DNA from: Daucus carota subsp. sativus
Lineage: Eukaryota > Streptophyta > Magnoliopsida > Apiales > Apiaceae
DNA: 64,000 nt
Direction: 5' to 3'
NCBI RefSeq assembly: GCF_001625215.2
Contig: NC_030385.2
Span: forward strand, 38,279,598-38,343,597
Below are positions 45,902-57,993 of this stretch, piece by piece. The notes beneath the pieces are model-generated. The model was not told the origin of the DNA. It searched no databases and saw nothing but the letters and a program-made list of their open reading frames with translations. Within the stretch, counting starts at the first letter, position 1. Each line of letters opens with the position of its first letter. The position numbers and the translations under genes are program-made.

Positions 45902-48900
45902 ATGCCTCCAACAAGACATACTCGTGCCAACAGTGATCCTGAAGGCACCAACAGCATCAATGATAACAATGATAACCAGAATGTCAACATAGGCCCAGTA
46001 GATCCTGCTGTGGCCCAACTAATTCAAATTTTGGCACAACAAACTGCTCATCTTACCCGACAACAGCAACATCAAGAAAGTTCTAGGGTAACTTTTAAAA
46101 CATTTCAGGCAGTTCATCCTCCAGAGTTTAAGGGCTCAGCAGATCCCGTTGCAGCCCAAACATGGTTAAAAGAAATGGAAAAGTGTTTTGAATTAGTTCC
46201 AGCAAGTGAAGATCAGAAAACAAAGTTTGCTAGTCATTACTTAAAGAATGAAGCAACGTATTGGTGGGAATCTGTGAAGAATATGGAAGGCACAGTTGAG
46301 ATTACTTGGGAGAGGTTTAAGGAATTGTTTTTAGAAAAGTATTTTCCTAGGTTTCTTCAAGATCAAATGGAGTTGAACTTTTTAGAGCTGAAACAAGGAA
46401 ATATGTCTGTGGTTGAATATGAGAATAAGTTTGCGGAATTGGCTAGGTTTGTGCCAACCTATGTAGAGACCGATAGGCAGAAAGCGAAGAGGTTCCAGCA
46501 AGGTCTGAAACCTTGGATTAGGAGCAAGTTAGCTATTTTGCAATTGGAGACTTATGCGGCAGTGGTTGAGAAGGCAATGATTGCGGAGGCTGAAAATGAG
46601 TTGTTTCAGAAGTCTAAAGAGGATAAGAAGAGAAAGCCAGACAATAGAGGAGGATCCTCTCTTCAAGGGAGGTTCCGGAAGAAAGGGAAGTTTCAAGCAG
46701 GAGGAAATCCTAATTTTAAGAGAATAGGCAGTGGTGGACAAGGAGGACGTTTTCTTACGGGAAGTCAGGCCAATCAACAAAGGTCTTCAATGCCGGAATG
46801 TCAAACGTGTGGCAAGAGACATGGAGGAGTGTGTAACAAGCCGAACATAGTGTGCTTTAAGTGCAACCAGAAAGGACATTATTCTAGAGAATGTCAGAAC
46901 CCATCAGCGATAAGAGATCAGGGGAATAAGAGCTCGATAAGTAAAGCTCCAGCTATAGGATATGCATGTTTCAAATGTGGGAAGCAGGGACATATGGCTA
47001 GGGATTGCAAAACATCAGCTCCAGTTAGTAATGCACTTAGAATCATGGGAACTGTTCCAGAAGTGAATGAGCCTCCTAGGGCAAGAGTCTTTGATATGTC
47101 AGTGAAGGATGCTATTCAGGATGCCGATGTTGTGGCAGGTACGCTTAACGTAAACTCTTTAAATGCTAAGGTGTTAATTGATTCCGGAGCCACTAGATCA
47201 TTTATTTCTCAAGCCTTTGTTGATAAGTTGAATTGTCCGGTTGAATTGTTGAATGAGGTTATGAATGTAGAGCTAGCTAATCAGGATCGTATCTCCGTTA
47301 ATCGAGTTTGCCCTGATTGTGAAATTGAGATTTTAGGAAATAAGTTTTGTGCCGACTTGATACCTTTCAAGTTGGGGGAGTTTGATGTAATCTTAGGGAT
47401 GGATTGGTTGTTTAAATATAGTGCGCAGATAGATTGTAAAAATAAGAAAGTAATATTAATGACACCAGACCACGAGGTAATAACTTTTAGAGGACAAAAG
47501 CAAGCAAAGAAGTTCTTAACCATGATCCAAGCCAAGAGAATGTTACGACAAGGATGTGAAGCCTATATTGCTTATGTAATTGATAAAAGTCAGGAACCAG
47601 TAAAACTTGAAAATATCCCTGTAGTGAATGAATTTCCAGACGTGTTTCCGGATGAGTTACCAGGACTTCCCCCAGATAGAGAGATAGAATTTGCAATTGA
47701 CTTAGCACCTGGAACGGAGCCAATATCCAAAGCCCCGTATAGGATGGCACCAGTAGAGATGAAAGAATTGGCAAAACAATTACAAGAGTTATTGGAGAAA
47801 GGAGTGATTAGACCTAGTGTATCCCCATGGGGAGCACCAGTGTTGTTTGTAAAGAAGAAAGATGGAAGTATGAGGTTATGCATAGATTACAGAGAGCTTA
47901 ATAAGCTTACTATCAAGAATAAATATCCTTTACCCCGTATTGACGACTTGTTTGACCAGTTGAAAGGAGCAGAATATTTTTCTAAGATTGACCTCAGGTC
48001 AGGATACCATCAGCTCAAAATCAAATCTGAGGATATACCTAAGACAGCTTTTAGAACAAGGTACGGTCATTATGAATTTTTAGTGATGGCTTTTGGATTA
48101 ACGAATGCACCAGCAGCTTTTATGGATTTAATGAATAGAGTCTTTAAGAAGTATTTGGACAAGTTTGTGATTGTTTTTATAGATGATATTCTGATATATT
48201 CTAAGACAGCTGAGGAGCATGCGGAACATTTAAGAACAGCCTTGGAGATACTAAGAAAGGAGAAGTTGTATGCAAAGTTTTCTAAATGTGAATTTTGGTT
48301 ACAAGAAGTTCAATTTTTAGGACACATAGTAAGTCGGGAAGGAATCAAGGTAGATCCAGCAAAGATTGAAGCTATAATGAATTGGGAAAGACCAAAGACC
48401 CCCACAGAGATCAGGAGTTTCTTGGGGTTAGCAGGTTATTATAGAAGGTTTGTACAGGATTTCTCAAGAATTGCAACCCCACTGACTAAGTTAACTAGAA
48501 AGAATGAAAAGTTCATATGGAATGAGAAGTGTGAGGAAAGTTTTCAGGAGTTGAAGAAGAGATTAGTGTCAGCACCAGTATTGTCTCTTCCAGATGATCA
48601 AGGGAATTTTGTGATTTATAGTGATGCTTCTTATAAAGGATTAGGATGTGTATTGATGCAACATGATAAAGTTATTGCGTATGCGTCTAGACAACTTAAA
48701 CCTCATGAACAAAAGTACCCCACTCATGACCTGGAGTTAGCAGCTATTGTATTTGCATTAAAAATATGGAGACACTATCTGTATGGAGAAAGATGTGAGA
48801 TTTATACAGATCATAAGAGTTTGAAGTACATCTTTACCCAGAAGGAGCTGAACATGAGACAAAGGAGATGGCTAGAGTTGATTAAGGATTATGATTGTAC

Positions 48901-50497
48901 GATTAAGTATCATCCAGGAAAAGCCAATGTTGTAGCGGATGCTTTAAGTAGAAAGGAGAGGTTAAACGTATTGACTGTGCCAGAGGAATTATACAAGGAG
49001 TTCCAAAAATTGGAAATTGAGGTAAGAATTCATGAACCATCAAAGATAGCAGTATATACCATGACCTTCCAACCAGAGCTATTAGAAAAGATTAAGAAGT
49101 GTCAGGAAGAAGTAATGGATCAGGATGTAAACAAGTTAGTAGGAGAGGAGTTATGTACACAGAAAGATGATCAAGGGATTCTTAGATTTTCTTCCAGGAT
49201 ATGGATTCCACCGGTAACAGAGTTAAAGAATGATATCTTGCAGGAAGCACACAATTCTAAGTATTCAATTCATCCAGGCAGCACTAAGATGTATAGAGAT
49301 TTAAAGGAGAACTATTGGTGGCCAGACATGAAAAGAGAGATTGCAGAATGGGTAAGTAAATGTTATACGTGTCAAAGAGTGAAAGCAGAACACCAAAGAC
49401 CAAGTGGATTATTGCAACCTTTAGAGATTCCAGAATGGAAGTGGGAACATATTGCTATGGATTTTATTGTAGGATTACCAAGGACCAAAGCAAACCATGA
49501 TGCCATTTGGGTTATAGTGGACAGACTAACCAAGTCAGCTCATTTTCTTCCGATCAATGAGAGATTCTCTTTGGATAAATTAGTCCATATGTACTTGAAA
49601 GAGATTGTAGTTCGTCATGGTGTCCCCGTATCCATTGTGTCAGATAGAGATCCACGATTTAATTCGAGATTTTGGAAAAGTTTTCAAGAATGTTTGGGCA
49701 CTAAATTAAATATGAGTACGGCATATCATCCACAAACAGACGGTCAAAGTGAGAGAACTATTCAGACGATCGAGGACATGCTACGTGTTTGTGCAATCGA
49801 TTTCAAAGGCAATTGGGACGAACATCTACCTTTAGTGGAATTTGCATACAACAATAGTTATCACGCAAGTATTGGGATGCCTCCTTATGAAGCTCTTTAC
49901 GGACGCAAATGTCGATCGCCAGTATATTGGGATGAAGTCGGAGAACGCAAAATACTTGGACCGGAATTAGTACAACAAACAAAGGAAGTTGTCGAAATTA
50001 TTCAGAAACGACTAATTGCAGCACAGAGTCGTCAACGAAATTATGCAGATCAATTCCGGAAGAACGTAGAATTTGAAGACGGAGAAGCAGTGTTACTAAA
50101 GGTGTCACCATGGAAAGGATTATCCAGATTCGGAAAGAAAGGCAAGCTAAGTCCCCGATATGTCGGGCCATTTGAAATCTTGAGGCGTGTAGGCAAAGTA
50201 GCATACGAATTGGCGTTACCCCCGCAAATGGAGCACATTCATAACGTCTTTCATGTATCGATGCTTAAGAAGTATAATCCAGATTCGAAACATGTGATAG
50301 AGTATGAGCCGGTAGAACTCGAGACAGATTTATCATATGTAGAAAGGCCAGTGGAAATCCTAGATAGAAGAGAGAAGGTGTTAAGAAACAAGGTAGTTAA
50401 TTTAGTAAGAGTATTGTGGAGAAACCCAAAAGTTGAAGAGTCAACCTGGGAATTAGAAAGTGATATGCGTGAAAAGTACCCTCATTTGTTCACTTAA
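45902..50497 (+). CDS. gag-pol polyprotein of the chromovirus (intact)
   Basis: A single open frame of 1531 residues from the ATG at 45902; the same frame also extends six codons further upstream. Order along the protein: gag capsid region (about 60-240); a basic linker; two CCHC zinc knuckles ([14 protein letters not shown] near 320 and [14 protein letters not shown] near 360); aspartic protease (IDSGATRSF near 430); reverse transcriptase with FIDD (near 760); RNase H (YSDAS near 910); integrase with HHCC finger (near 1130) and DDE core; and a chromodomain-like tail from about 1485. Gag and pol are fused, as in most plant chromoviruses. Every catalytic motif checked is present, so the element could be autonomous. 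Confidence 0.95.
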   Translation: MPPTRHTRANSDPEGTNSINDNNDNQNVNIGPVDPAVAQLIQILAQQTAHLTRQQQHQESSRVTFKTFQAVHPPEFKGSADPVAAQTWLKEMEKCFELVPASEDQKTKFASHYLKNEATYWWESVKNMEGTVEITWERFKELFLEKYFPRFLQDQMELNFLELKQGNMSVVEYENKFAELARFVPTYVETDRQKAKRFQQGLKPWIRSKLAILQLETYAAVVEKAMIAEAENELFQKSKEDKKRKPDNRGGSSLQGRFRKKGKFQAGGNPNFKRIGSGGQGGRFLTGSQANQQRSSMPECQTCGKRHGGVCNKPNIVCFKCNQKGHYSRECQNPSAIRDQGNKSSISKAPAIGYACFKCGKQGHMARDCKTSAPVSNALRIMGTVPEVNEPPRARVFDMSVKDAIQDADVVAGTLNVNSLNAKVLIDSGATRSFISQAFVDKLNCPVELLNEVMNVELANQDRISVNRVCPDCEIEILGNKFCADLIPFKLGEFDVILGMDWLFKYSAQIDCKNKKVILMTPDHEVITFRGQKQAKKFLTMIQAKRMLRQGCEAYIAYVIDKSQEPVKLENIPVVNEFPDVFPDELPGLPPDREIEFAIDLAPGTEPISKAPYRMAPVEMKELAKQLQELLEKGVIRPSVSPWGAPVLFVKKKDGSMRLCIDYRELNKLTIKNKYPLPRIDDLFDQLKGAEYFSKIDLRSGYHQLKIKSEDIPKTAFRTRYGHYEFLVMAFGLTNAPAAFMDLMNRVFKKYLDKFVIVFIDDILIYSKTAEEHAEHLRTALEILRKEKLYAKFSKCEFWLQEVQFLGHIVSREGIKVDPAKIEAIMNWERPKTPTEIRSFLGLAGYYRRFVQDFSRIATPLTKLTRKNEKFIWNEKCEESFQELKKRLVSAPVLSLPDDQGNFVIYSDASYKGLGCVLMQHDKVIAYASRQLKPHEQKYPTHDLELAAIVFALKIWRHYLYGERCEIYTDHKSLKYIFTQKELNMRQRRWLELIKDYDCTIKYHPGKANVVADALSRKERLNVLTVPEELYKEFQKLEIEVRIHEPSKIAVYTMTFQPELLEKIKKCQEEVMDQDVNKLVGEELCTQKDDQGILRFSSRIWIPPVTELKNDILQEAHNSKYSIHPGSTKMYRDLKENYWWPDMKREIAEWVSKCYTCQRVKAEHQRPSGLLQPLEIPEWKWEHIAMDFIVGLPRTKANHDAIWVIVDRLTKSAHFLPINERFSLDKLVHMYLKEIVVRHGVPVSIVSDRDPRFNSRFWKSFQECLGTKLNMSTAYHPQTDGQSERTIQTIEDMLRVCAIDFKGNWDEHLPLVEFAYNNSYHASIGMPPYEALYGRKCRSPVYWDEVGERKILGPELVQQTKEVVEIIQKRLIAAQSRQRNYADQFRKNVEFEDGEAVLLKVSPWKGLSRFGKKGKLSPRYVGPFEILRRVGKVAYELALPPQMEHIHNVFHVSMLKKYNPDSKHVIEYEPVELETDLSYVERPVEILDRREKVLRNKVVNLVRVLWRNPKVEESTWELESDMREKYPHLFT

Positions 50498-50522
50498 GCG
50501 ATTCTGAGGACAGAATCCTTTT

Positions 50523-50535
50523 AAGGGGGGGAGGA
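50523..50535 (+). other. polypurine tract
   Basis: AAGGGGGGGAGGA directly before the second LTR, identical to the tract before LTR 1. Confidence 0.85.
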
Positions 50536-53500
50536 TGTAACATCTGGGATTATCCGTGTAATTATTTGAATGATTAAGGAATATTATATGGATATTATGT
50601 GAATTTTGTGAATTAATTGGTTCCTGTTCTATTAATTTAGTTATACATTTTTGATTAAATTTGAAGAATATCAATTTTTATATGCTCAGTATAAAATATA
50701 GTTTATTTAGATATTTTCATATCGCTTTAGGCGTTGTTGTATGATTTTATATTTGATTTACGGATTTAATTACGTATATTATATTTAATTATTAATTATT
50801 TTAATTTTTCGAAAACTGTCAACCTGTAACGGTACCGAGATTTTACTTCCCGAAAATTTCAACAAAATTCACCTTTAGCCTAATTTGAACATTCCGGACA
50901 TTTTTCATGTTTTGACTTTTTCGATCCGGAGTACAGTTTGTTCTGGAGCCGGTCCGGCGGAGTTTTCGGTATTCGATAATTATCTGTTTGTCTCGATAAA
51001 CGCGAAACTAGATATTTATGATCATCCTTATCTTGTAATGATGACAGTGGGACCCGCATACTAATGACGGATTAAAAAGCCCCGTTTTGATAATTATCTC
51101 GAAAACCGGTACCGATTGGACCCGTTTTATTAGTATAAAGCTATTAAACATTGTATTTTCATGCCATATATGATCCAAAGGGGTACTAATTATTCATAAG
51201 TATAAATATTCTTAACCGTACTTTATTTCATTACGAAAATCATAAAACCAGTTAACACCGAGAAATTCCCGAGAGTGTTCTTCGTGTTCTTGAGATTCAA
51301 ACGAAGATTTGGACGCGTTATCGGACTCGGATTTTGGCGTTCAAGGACTCAAATTGAAGGTTTTAACAAGTAGAATCATAATCCAACATCAGAATCAGTG
51401 CAGAATCATCAGGTGGGTTCGGATTTTGAGATTTAAATTCGTATTAAATAAGCTTAAAATAGGGCTTTTTGATTTTGAAGTTGTTTATGTGTTTTGATGA
51501 TTGTATGTTGTAGATAATGTTCTCCTGATCATTTTGGTATATCATATGCATGATTTGGAGTTCAATAACATGTTCAAAAATGAGTTTGATTATTCGGAAT
51601 TGAAAATAGGGTTTATGAACCCGATGAATATTCTCAATTGAAATTAGGTGTTTTTTTATCTAGGGATTCTGGGGATGATTGGTTAGTATCATTAGAACGA
51701 GCGTTTAGAGAGGAATCTATTAGTATAATCAGAAGTGGTGAACGACACGGGAATGGGTCGCCGGAGTCTGGAGAACAACTCGCCGGCGGCGAGTTTTCTC
51801 GAGAATTTTCCGGTCGATTCCGGCTGTTCCTGGTGATATGGATTGCAGGGTTGGATTGTACACTCTGAGTAGTGCATATCTGCACATTTTGAGGGCCAAC
51901 GGAGGCCGGGAAATTCCCCTCCGGCGTCCGACGGCGGTTCAGGGGCGGCGACTGTAATATTTACAGTTTAACCCCTGAACTTTCGAAGATGGTGAAGATG
52001 TTATACTACAGTTTTAAAACTTTCAACTCAAACCTTTAAGTTTTCAAAACTTGCAGTTTAAACCTTGAAGTTTTAAACTTTTAAAAACTGATTTATTTTA
52101 ATTTCTTTTAATTTCGAAAATCATTTTTTTTTAATTTCTAAAATAGTTTTAATTATTTATTAATTCAAAAATAATTCTGATTTAATTTATTAATTAATTT
52201 TAATTAATAATTAATTATTATAATTAGTCAATTAATTTAATTATTAATTGATTAATTGTTTTAATTAATTATTAATTGATTTTAATTGATTTATTAATTA
52301 GATTTAATTATTTTAAATAATTTTAAATGATTTTAAAATTCCGAAAAATAGTTTCGAGCTTTAAAATATTATTCTAAAATATGATTGAAGCTCGTTAATT
52401 GTTTTCAAATGATTTCGGACGTGATTTCGAGTATCCAAAATTGATTATTTATTTATAAAAATGATTCTTTGACCCGTTTTAATTCCGAAAAATGTTTAAA
52501 AAAATTCTTAATAAATACCAGAAAAGTCTGTTTGACTTCAAACCTCTTTTGAAAAATATATTTTATTAAATATTTTATGTGATATGAGCTATGTGCTATC
52601 TGATTGATATGTTATGTGTTTACGTGATTGATATAAAATTGTGTTTGACATATCTTTTGATCCGTAAATCGGATTTGGGTAAAACGAAGGGTAGATAGAA
52701 GCTCGTTTCGAATAAAGGATGATAAGAATAGTATGAGATCATATATTGATAAAGAATTGTTGTGATTAGCAGAAGAAGCGAGACGTAGGAAGGGAAAGCA
52801 AGTGGTGATAGAGTAGTATAGCGAGCAAGCGTAGTTGAAACTTGAGATCAGCTATATAAGGCAAGTTCCCTCAGACTTTCCTTCAATTATATGTTGTATC
52901 TGTTGTGATTATTTAGTGAACTTTCTGATGAGTCCTGTGACCTATTGAATTATCGCATGGATTATTTATCCTATTGATTCTTGAACCTTCAACCAAATTT
53001 CTTGAACTGTTTTATGGATTATTTATCCTATTGATTCTTGAACCTTCAACCAGATTTCTTGAACTATATTATGGATTACTTACCTTATTGATTCTTGAAC
53101 CTTTGACCGATTATTTGATACCTGCTACGAAACTTATTTCAATTGTAAACCTTCCATCTTTAAAACTTCTAAATGATTACCATAACAACCTAATTTCATT
53201 TCAAAAATATACCCTCGATACCTCAACCAGTTATCAATCACTTTTATTTCAGACCGTAACCAGTTGAACGACCCCAAATAACATCTGTTATGACATATAA
53301 CTTACAGTTGATTGATTCTTTCCATAAACTCCAGTTTCTTGATCTTAACAGCATTCATTTATACTTGGGTTCTTTTTGTGAACCTAGAACCCTCCTTCAT
53401 GTAAACACGAAACTTTGACGTGCTTTGCCATCCTATAAGGCAATATCTGATTTTTTTGCTAAAACCATGAAGATAATTCTCATTTCTCCTTTGAGATCCA

Positions 53501-54268
53501 TTTGAAACACTTTGAATAGTAGTTGCTTCTGCTTCAAAATTTATTTATGATATTGACGTTCTTATTTTATTGAATAATATTGTTGATCATCTTGAATGTG
53601 ATAGAATTGGATAGTTTTCTAAACTTGGACCAGATGAATGGTCAGACCAGATGAGTGGTCACTTTAGGCCAATGTGTGCCTTGGATCCAGTAAACGAGCA
53701 TGGTGGGACCTGCTCGGGGTTAGTGTCTGACTGATCAGCAGCCTAACCTTTGATTTTTAAAAATAAATTTAATATCCAATTCTAATCAATGTTCTAAAAA
53801 CAAATCTTGGTATTGAGATTGATTCCTTGAGACACTGGTTTCCTTCAGTTTATGATTAATATTTTAAATTGATATTGTTATACTTGCTGAGCTGGTTAGC
53901 TCACTCTTGCGGTATTTTATGTTCTTTCCAGTGAAGGCAGAGAAAGTTGGTAACGATGACCCTCAGGCTAGTAGTAAGGTCAGGATTCCAGGCTAGAAGA
54001 TGAAGAGAGCTATCAGCAGCACCTGGCTTTTCATATATGTACTAGTTTGAATAACGAGACACAAATGGCGTGTAAGCTTGTAAGATTTAAGTTTTTATTT
54101 TGGGATTTGGGTTTGTAATAATTAAAGTTGTGTTGTGGCTTGTTTTATACTTTAACCTGTTGCGATCCAAGGACAGTGAAGGGTCACTATATATATTATA
54201 TCATTAATTACAGGTTTATGTTGAGATGTGGACCCCAAACTTCTGACCCGGGTTTGGAGGGCGTCACA
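50536..54268 (+). repeat. LTR 2 (3' LTR)
   Basis: 3733 bases. The only difference from LTR 1 that I can see is a 10-base TTTTAAATAA duplication near 52311-52325, which accounts exactly for the length difference. The LTR ends GCGTCACA and the next base begins LINE sequence. Confidence 0.92.
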
Positions 54269-54535
54269 AATATACATCGACGGAACCCCTCGCGCTGCTA
54301 AACATCTCCAAAGAACGGCCCGTGATACACTATCATAAGCCTTTTCAAGATCTATAAACACCATATGAAGATCCTTACGACGCTCTCGATATTTCTCCAC
54401 AAGACAACGAATGAGATAAATCGCCTCAATTGTTGACCTCCCAGGCATAAAGCCAACTTGATTCGCTGAAATGGTAACAATTCTTCGAACCCTGCACTCA
54501 ATAACTCGCTTCCAGAGTTTAGCCGTATATTGATT
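54269..54535 (-). pseudogene. LINE reverse-transcriptase fragment
   Basis: Minus-strand translation gives KLWKRVIECRVRR, then NQVGFMPGRSTIEAI, then HMVFIDLEKAYDSVSR, the central reverse-transcriptase motifs of plant L1-type LINEs. The fragment is about 88 codons, cut at one side exactly by the LTR end and fading into unrelated AT-rich sequence on the other. It has no catalytic YADD box and cannot be functional. Confidence 0.85.
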
Positions 54536-57173
54536 TCTTTACTTTAAAAAGGCTGTATATTAAATTGTTAATATTTAAAATTGTACTTAAACAAATGTTT
54601 TACTGTGATCGCACACAATTAATAAGGAAGTTGATTTAAAATTAGAAGCAGGGGATGTATTTTCTTTTTATCAAACTTATTATTATTTTAGTTTTCTATT
54701 TTTGCTAAAAAAAAAAATAATTTCATCACTCAAATTGAATATTTTACTGTATTTTCTTCTAATCAAGTTTATTATTTTAGTTTACTTATTTTTTCTAAAA
54801 AATTAATTTCATCACTCAAATTGATTATTTTATTAATTTGTTATAATTATTATATTTTCATAAGACAATTTAAACTTATATAACAAACGATTGATTAACA
54901 AATTTATAATATGAATCACTATAAATCATAAATCATCATTTTAAGTTTCCACTTTAAGTCTAGGTTTAACATTTTTCATGATCACTTCAATAAGTGCATT
55001 AAAAAATTTAGCATGAGAAATTGATTATCGATATTTCATTAATTCATTGTCTTTAACTGTTGAAACTCAAAATCCAACATCAAGTAAAATATACTCTAAT
55101 GTAATTATCTTGAGGTTTTTTTTGACGGCCAGAGTCGATCTCCGGTTCTCCTGGGCAACAAAGGATAAACGAACTATCCAATCGTGCTCAATTATCTTCT
55201 GTTTTTAAAATAATTTATATTTTGAATTTTTAGGACGCATTTTTAAGAATATTGTTCAGGTAGTTAATTACATACTTTTAAAAAATATAAATAAAATATA
55301 ATAATTTAATTTTGATTCATAAAAAGTAATAATATTAATACTTTAGTTATGCCACCAGTAAATTTCAAAACATAACTAAGAAAATAAAATATCGATTATT
55401 TGAACCCAGAAAGTTTACATTAATTAGGATTTCATGTTTTGGTGCAGCAGCTGCAGAAATTTAATGAAGTGGGTGAAGAGTCTCAGTCCATCACGTGGAA
55501 AAATTTGAAAGAAATACAAATCGCGGCCTTATTTTTTCGGTACTTCCACGGAGTTCATGCCAACGTTATATATATCAGAAATTGGTAGTAAAATGTCTAG
55601 TCAGCTAATTACTGACGTGTATGAATGGATTAATGAAATTCTTCTGTCTCTGTCTGTTATCTAGCAAAATCACAGTTAAGACTTAAGAGACAGACGTGAC
55701 GGAATCAATGATAAAAAAATTGTTAAACTTGATTATAATCCGATTTTGTGAAATGATTGGAGAAATGTAAGATAAGTGAAAGTCGAATAAAGCAAAAATA
55801 AAATATCACTACTTTTGACATTATTACACTCATTTGTGAATCACAAGTGGGAAACCGTCTCATTCTTTTTTTTTTTTAAGGGAAACCGTCTCATTTTTAG
55901 GGCAAAGGTTTCGAACTAATTTGCGCGCAAGTCATTGTAGGTGTCTTAGGATGAGCTCAACGAGAACGGATATTATCTTATAAGAAATAGAAGGGTTGAA
56001 ACGCATTTAGATTCCGATTTTTAATACGAAATTTGAACTGTGAAAGCGTGACTTGACGATTCTTTAGCCCTTCGAATTTTGAAGTTAGGGGTGTCGGAAA
56101 AGTTTTCATACGGATAATTGTCTTATGGCGGCTAAATGTTCATTGCGGCGTTGTTGTTTTTTACTTTTATGTCGGTTTTTTTATTGTTGTGAAACAGAGT
56201 TTGCACTGAGTGTTGGATTGTTTACCTATCAATAGGTTATTTGAGAGTGGAGTTCCGTTTTCTTTAAAATATATTTATAGTGTTTGTTATAAAAACTCCA
56301 AAACCCAATATATTAAATACTTAATGGATGATCATAGTTGGGTAAGATATTTTTACACTAAATCGATGATCGTGTCTCTAATATATATGTGACACGTAAT
56401 ACACACAGTATAAATAAAAATAATAGTGATCATTACTTTGAGTGTTGTAGTAAAAACAATTACAATTTCAATTAAACTAGTGTATGACATACAATGAGTT
56501 CAACTAAATCTTTATTTGACATGAAAAATATATTAAAAAGATATTATTTTTATCCACGAACCTAATAGATGATCACATAATTTGGCTTACATAAAAGCAT
56601 ATAATCATGTAAAGTTAATTTTGTTTATAAATATATACTAATTTTAATTTTTACATATGATTCTCCTTTCCCCATAATAACGTGCCCCTTTTAATATTTA
56701 ATTTTACATCACTCGAATAAAGTCAAAATCAGTACACAGTGTGTAGTGTAAACGCAGTTAATTGTGTTTTTAATGTAATTACACAACAAGAATAAATTTA
56801 GATAAGAATGGTAGTATATGTGAATAACCAATGAGTAGTTAGGTTATATGTATTGTTTGTAAATTGTAAAATTGTAACCATAGCATTCCATCCGTTTAAT
56901 CATAACCTTTCTGAGAAATTTTTAGATGATTGCTGGTCACAAAATGTGTTGTGCAACTATTATAAACATAATTTAGCCAAAAAGAAAAAGAAAATGATTA
57001 TAAACATATAAACTGCAATATATAAAATATAAAATATGGAAGTTTATTGAAGAAGCTTGTGAAAAATAATATTAGTGTTCTGAGCAAGCTGCACAAGACT
57101 TGTTTAACACACACTAAACTATCTTTCAACAGAAAAGGTAAATATTGATAATTTTTTAGAACACTTTAATACT
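54536..57173. other. AT-rich spacer
   Basis: No gene supported. A segment at 55437-55500 resembles 34253-34320. The rest is AT-rich with short poly(A)/poly(T) runs. Confidence 0.55.
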
Positions 57174-57182
57174 ATTAAATTA

Positions 57183-57498
57183 GGGTCCTGTTCCTTGACA
57201 ACCGGTTGTTAGATAAGGGTTATCTAACACACTATACGGGGGCCGTTAGATCTATATTTCAAAGGCCCAGATCTAATCTGAGATTTTAATGTATCCGCTA
57301 AAAAAAACCGCGGATAGGGAAAACTCCCTTCCGCGGTAAATAACCGCGGATAGGGAGTTTTCCCTTCCGCGGAAAATAACCGCGGATACATTAAAAACCC
57401 AAAATTGAATCTGAGCCCTTGGAATATAAATCTAACGGCCCCCGTACAGTGTGTTAGATAACCCTTATCTAACAACCGGTTGTCAAGGAACAGGACCC
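57183..57498. mobile_element. Mutator-like MITE forming a near-perfect hairpin
   Basis: The terminal inverted repeats begin GGGTCCTGTTCCTTGACAAC and match for more than 50 bases. An exact 9-base duplication, ATTAAATTA, flanks the element (57174-57182 and 57499-57507). The inside has CCGCGGATAGGG / CCCTTCCGCGG palindromes. Nine-base target duplications are typical of Mutator-like elements. Confidence 0.88.
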
Positions 57499-57563
57499 AT
57501 TAAATTAATACGGCGCCAAAAAAAATTGAAGCAACTATTCTCCCTCCTCATTTCTCTCCCTCA

Positions 57564-57939
57564 GAGCAAGTCCAAGAGATGCCCTATCTCATGTCCTAAG
57601 TTATAATTTAGGGCAATTGATGAAAAAACTTGATCCAACAATGTCCTAGTGATGCCCTATATCACTAGGACAACCTCACTAAGCCCTATTTTTGGGGCAC
57701 ATCTCTCATTGCCCTATTCTATATTTTATTATAAATTTTCATCAACACTCTCTTTCTCTCTTTACTTTTATATTATGCTTCAATGATGTAAGAGAGTCTT
57801 TAATAATAAAATATTAGACATATTGTGAGAATAAGGCACATTGTTGGAGTTCAAATTACTAAAGTATGTCCTAAATTACTAAGACATAATATTTTATATT
57901 ATATTTGAGGCTTGAACTAGGACAGTCTTGGACTTGCTC
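57564..57939. mobile_element. Harbinger-like MITE next to the LIG1 start
   Basis: Terminal inverted repeats GAGCAAGTCCAAGA and TCTTGGACTTGCTC, flanked by the 3-base duplication TCA (57561-57563 and 57940-57942), fit PIF/Harbinger. Internal GCCCTAT / ATAGGGC motifs repeat. It ends only 54 bases before the first LIG1 start codon. Confidence 0.8.
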
Positions 57940-57952
57940 TCACTCTGTAATA

Positions 57953-57964
57953 GTATATATATAT
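57953..57964 (+). promoter_or_regulatory. putative LIG1 TATA box
   Basis: TATATATATATT lies just beyond the MITE and about 30-40 bases before the first ATG, so transcription from it would leave a very short leader before that codon. Confidence 0.4.
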
Positions 57965-57993
57965 TTTGAGGGCACATTCTCTAGTTTCAGTTG

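Larger units (their letters stand above)
40821..54268 (+). mobile_element. complete Ty3/Gypsy chromovirus, probably Tekay/Del clade
   Basis: Two long terminal repeats (40821-44543 and 50536-54268) bracket a 6 kb internal region with primer-binding site, an extra frame, intact gag-pol and polypurine tract. Termini are TGTAACATC...GCGTCACA. Domain order protease-RT-RNase H-integrase with a chromodomain-like tail marks a chromovirus; long LTRs and the LRNK...LWRN...ESTWE tail fit Tekay/Del. The open gag-pol frame and near-identical LTRs indicate a very recent, perhaps still active insertion. No target duplication is found because the left flank is another partial copy. Confidence 0.92.
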
